Source of the DNA: Zygnema cylindricum
Lineage: Eukaryota; Streptophyta; Zygnematophyceae; Zygnematales; Zygnemataceae
Direction: 5' to 3'
Assembly: GCA_037447655.1 (NCBI GenBank)
Contig: JBBHKE010001539.1
Span: forward strand, 356,340-399,086
Length of the DNA: 42,747 nucleotides
Positions 41,201 through 42,747 of the stretch are shown piece after piece. Positions within the stretch are counted from its first letter, which is position 1. Each line of letters begins with the position of its first letter. The notes beneath the pieces are model-generated. The model searched no databases and was not told the origin of the DNA. It worked only from the letters and a program-made list of their open reading frames with translations. A program made the translations under genes and the position numbers.

Positions 41201-42747
41201 AACCTTGAAAACATCCACAAAGAAAAACGTAAAAAACACTAAAAAACCCTAACAATATTTATGTTTTTGTCTTTTCTGGAAAAAAACAGGTTACCACCCA
41301 ACTTACGAAACCGCCTGCAGGCTCCAAAAACACCCTAGCGAAGCCTAAGAACCAAAAAAATACCCTCAAAATATTCGAAAAAAAAAGAAAAGAGCCCTCG
41401 TAAAACTCTTAACCATATTTATGTTTTTGTTTTTTGTCTTTTTAAAAAAAAAACAGGTTACCACCCAACTTTCAAATTCTTCGACAGTTTATGTTCACGA
41501 TGGGGCGGTCGGATCCGCTTCAAAAATTGACGCTCGAACTCGAGTCATTGCCGATACTCCCGGAGGAGCTCTCTCTCTCTCCTCTCTCCTCTCTCCCACT
41601 CCCACTCGAGCCGTTTCAGCAGATTCCTTTCCCCTTAATGTTTACGTCGTTTCCTCTTTCAGGTGCGTTATTTGGCTTTCTTCATTCTCTCTCTCTCTCT
41701 CTCTCTCTCCCTCCCTCTCTCTCTCTCTCCCTCCGCCTCTCTCTTTTTCTCTGTCTCTCTGTCTCTGTCCCTCTCCTCTCTCCCACTCCCACTCCGACAA
41801 GAAATTATTTTTCGCGGATTCCTCTCCAGTCCATGTCTATGTCGTTTCTTCTTTTAGGTTGTTTTGTTTTTTTGGGCCTTGTTTTGGGTTTTCTAAAAGA
41901 ACTCTGGATGAGGTTCTTTAAGAGTTTTTTTGGAATCTCTGAGTATTTTTTTTATTTTTTTTTCAAGGTTTTGTTATGGTTTTCTCACTGAGGGAGGGAG
42001 GGAGGGAAAGAGAGGGGAGGGAGGGAGGGAAGGAGGGAGGCAGGGAGTTAGACAGACATTTCTCTCTCTGCATTGTTTTATCTTTAATGATCTTTTTCAA
42101 TTTCTGAAGTTATTAATTGGTTTTTCTGGGCTTTGAAAGGTTTTTTTACTCTTCTTTGTTTTTTTTTTTTTTTTTTTTTGCAGCTTCCCTCTTTTGGAAA
42201 AGTCAAATTCTGTGTCCTTTGATCCGATTTCTTTTTCTTTTCTTTTCTAATTTAACTTTATTTTTCTCCTTTCTGATTTTTTTTTCTCTCCTTTTTTTTC
42301 TCCCCTTCTTACTTTTTTTTCGACTTTTTTCACAGCTCCTCCATATTGAAAAAGTCAAATTTTGCTGCCTTCGATTCAGATTCTTTTTTTTATCCTTTCT
42401 AATTTTTCTTCTCTACCTCATCTTTTTTTCTTCTCTTTTTCTTCTTTTTTCTTTCAGCTCCTCCGTATTGTAAAAGCCAAATTTTGCGGCCTTCGATCCA
42501 GATTTTATTTTTTTTCCTCTCTTATATTTTCTTTCCCTTTCTATTTGTATTTTTTTTTTTTTCCCCTTGCAGCTCCTCCGTTTTGGAAAAGTCAAACTTT
42601 GTGACAATCGATCCGGATTTTTTTTTTCTTCCTCTCTAATCTTTTTTTTCCCTTTCTCTCTCTTTCTTCTCTTTTGTTTTTTTTTTTTTTCTTTCAGCTC
42701 CTCTGTTTTGGAAAAGCCGAATTTTGTGGCCTTCGATCCGGATTCTT
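35223..42747 (+). CDS. Mitochondrially targeted plant-type protein, PEPCK-like family (partial)
   Basis: Exons with consistent phases: 35223-35294, 35677-35741, 39348-39472, 40041-40120, 41457-41662, then an exon starting at one of five acceptors from 42184; the gene runs off the window. The start, MQRTRQLASLGVRLSS, is Arg/Ser-rich without acids, a classical mitochondrial presequence. Later segments read VNYALNWALA, ESKTGIDVFVKG, VYVHDGAVGS, RTRVIADTPGGA and TRAVSADSFPLNVYV. These resemble, from memory, an uncharacterised plant family often labelled ATP-PEP-carboxykinase-like; none of the PEPCK catalytic motifs is present here, so that label should not be taken as activity. Gene structure is firmer than the name. 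Exon edges are repeatedly duplicated in its introns. Confidence 0.55.
36307..36519. mobile_element. Decayed TA-MITE in intron 2
   Basis: CACCATCCATCGCTATTG at the left and CTAACATCGATTCATGTTG at the right, with TA at 36305-36306 and 36520-36521. An older, more diverged family member. Confidence 0.65.
36855..36965. repeat. GGGA/GAGG purine microsatellite
   Basis: About 110 bases of GGGAGGGA and GAGGGA motifs on the sense strand of intron 2; G-run spacing could allow G-quadruplexes in the transcript. Confidence 0.85.
38228..38290. repeat. 9-bp tandem repeat (AAATAGTCA)
   Basis: About seven imperfect copies of AAATAGTCA in intron 2. Confidence 0.85.
39086..39347 (+). repeat. Two decoy copies of acceptor + exon-3 start
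   Basis: Copy a (from 39086, after TTTTAG) preserves G-GAAGGT...AATTATGCCCTAAATTGGGCT and reads VNYALNWALA in frame before dissolving into T-rich DNA. Copy b (from 39211, after CTTTAAG) has a deletion and an in-frame TAA. The real exon starts at 39348. Spacing is 125 and 137 bases, and the intervening T-rich DNA also repeats (GATTGTTTTTTGCC). A (TG)n run at 39313-39332 lies just before the real acceptor. Confidence 0.9.
40130..40540. repeat. Degenerate TTCAAATTCTTACAAA repeat in intron 4
   Basis: Many imperfect copies of TTTCAAATTCTTACAA directly after exon 4, giving spurious Phe/Leu/Ser-rich frames. Confidence 0.75.
40890..41125. repeat. TA/TATG-rich microsatellite
   Basis: Dense TATATATG, ATATGTTAT and GTATATAT runs within intron 4; no coding. 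Confidence 0.8.
41240..41320 (+). repeat. Decoy copy of acceptor + exon-5 start
   Basis: TTTATGTTTTTGTCTTT...AACAG then GTTACCACCCAACTTACGAAAC (from 41290) duplicates the real acceptor and exon start at 41457 (GTTACCACCCAACTTTC). The copy diverges after about 20 bases. Distance is 167 bases. Confidence 0.88.
41690..41785. repeat. CT microsatellite after exon 5
   Basis: CTCTCTC/CCCTC runs downstream of the exon-5 donor. A shorter CT run lies inside exon 5 itself (about 41570-41605), where it codes for the LSLSSLLSPTPT segment. Confidence 0.9.
41770..41857 (+). repeat. Duplicate of the exon-5 3' end with donor
   Basis: CTCTCCTCTCTCCCACTCCC through ATGTCTATGTCGTTTCTTC and TTTTAG|GTT copies the last ~75 bases of exon 5 (to 41662, TTTCAG|GTG) including the AG|GT border. 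Both borders would work as donor and, with their pyrimidine tracts, as acceptor. Confidence 0.85.
41985..42055. repeat. GGGA purine run
   Basis: Short GGGAGGGAGG tract in the intron before exon 6. Confidence 0.85.
42184..42747 (+). repeat. Five tandem copies of acceptor + exon-6 start
   Basis: Polypyrimidine tract, CAG, then C-TCCTCCGTTTTGGAAAAG...TTCGATCCGGAT starts at 42184, 42336, 42458, 42573 and 42698 (spacing 152, 122, 115, 125). All but copy 3 (TAA in codon 5) keep an in-frame reading like SSVLEKPNFVAFDPDS, phase-compatible with exon 5. Copies 1-4 decay into T-rich DNA after about 50 bases; copy 5 is cut by the window end and may be the true exon. Confidence 0.92.

Noticed and set aside
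1-42747. CRISPR array, prokaryotic operons or a phage
   Set aside because: Spliceosomal introns, LTR and MITE content and absence of operonic gene packing show nuclear eukaryotic DNA; tandem repeats present have no spacer/repeat CRISPR structure.

Overview
This is nuclear DNA from a eukaryote. It is AT-rich, with long pyrimidine-tracted GT-AG introns and very dense small transposons. The recognisable genes fit the green lineage: a SUMO-E1 (SAE1/AOS1) first exon, a Golgi-type multi-domain glycosyltransferase, and a mitochondrially targeted protein resembling an uncharacterised plant family. I lean towards a streptophyte alga or early-diverging land plant, but the species cannot be fixed from the sequence alone.

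Layout. 1-1.9 kb: purine and 12-bp repeat tracts, probably the first intron of the minus-strand SAE1 gene whose first coding exon is at 1883-2022. 2.1-6.3 kb: nested MITEs of at least three families (hAT-like with 8-bp TSD; TA-flanked with CACCG termini; a TATATCGA foldback). 6.58-6.76 kb: a 20-bp alternating purine/pyrimidine tandem repeat. 7-8 kb: a purine-rich decayed ORF. 8.0-12.15 kb: a gag-only Ty1/copia-like LTR retrotransposon on the minus strand, with 1.09-kb LTRs, a Drosophila-copia-style half-tRNA primer-binding site, and a tRNA-like pol III promoter inside each LTR. 13-15.4 kb: a GC-richer, broken PstS-like (phosphate-binding) coding sequence carrying two precise TA-MITE insertions. 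15.4-20.8 kb: old dispersed repeats. 20.8-26.6 kb: tandem TA-MITEs, then a nest of GGG-terminated Harbinger/Tourist-like foldbacks.

26.9-30.8 kb: the main intact-looking gene, a predicted type II membrane protein of about 1,000 residues joining GT8-like, GT64-like and GT61-like domains. Its last intron carries a half-MITE abutting the final coding segment, and the splice there does not resolve. 30.8-33.2 kb: no gene seen. 33.2-35.0 kb: another foldback with two TA-MITEs nested in it; one empty target site is present in the window. 35.2 kb to the end: a plus-strand gene with a mitochondrial presequence and at least five exons in consistent phase, continuing past the window.

Most unusual signal: in the 35.2-kb gene the edges of exons 3, 5 and 6 are tandemly copied in the flanking introns. 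Polypyrimidine tract + AG + exon start occurs three times for exon 3, twice for exon 5 and five times for exon 6; the 3' end plus donor of exon 5 is also copied. The gene therefore carries arrays of decoy or alternative splice sites. Second is the GT8-GT64-GT61 fusion.
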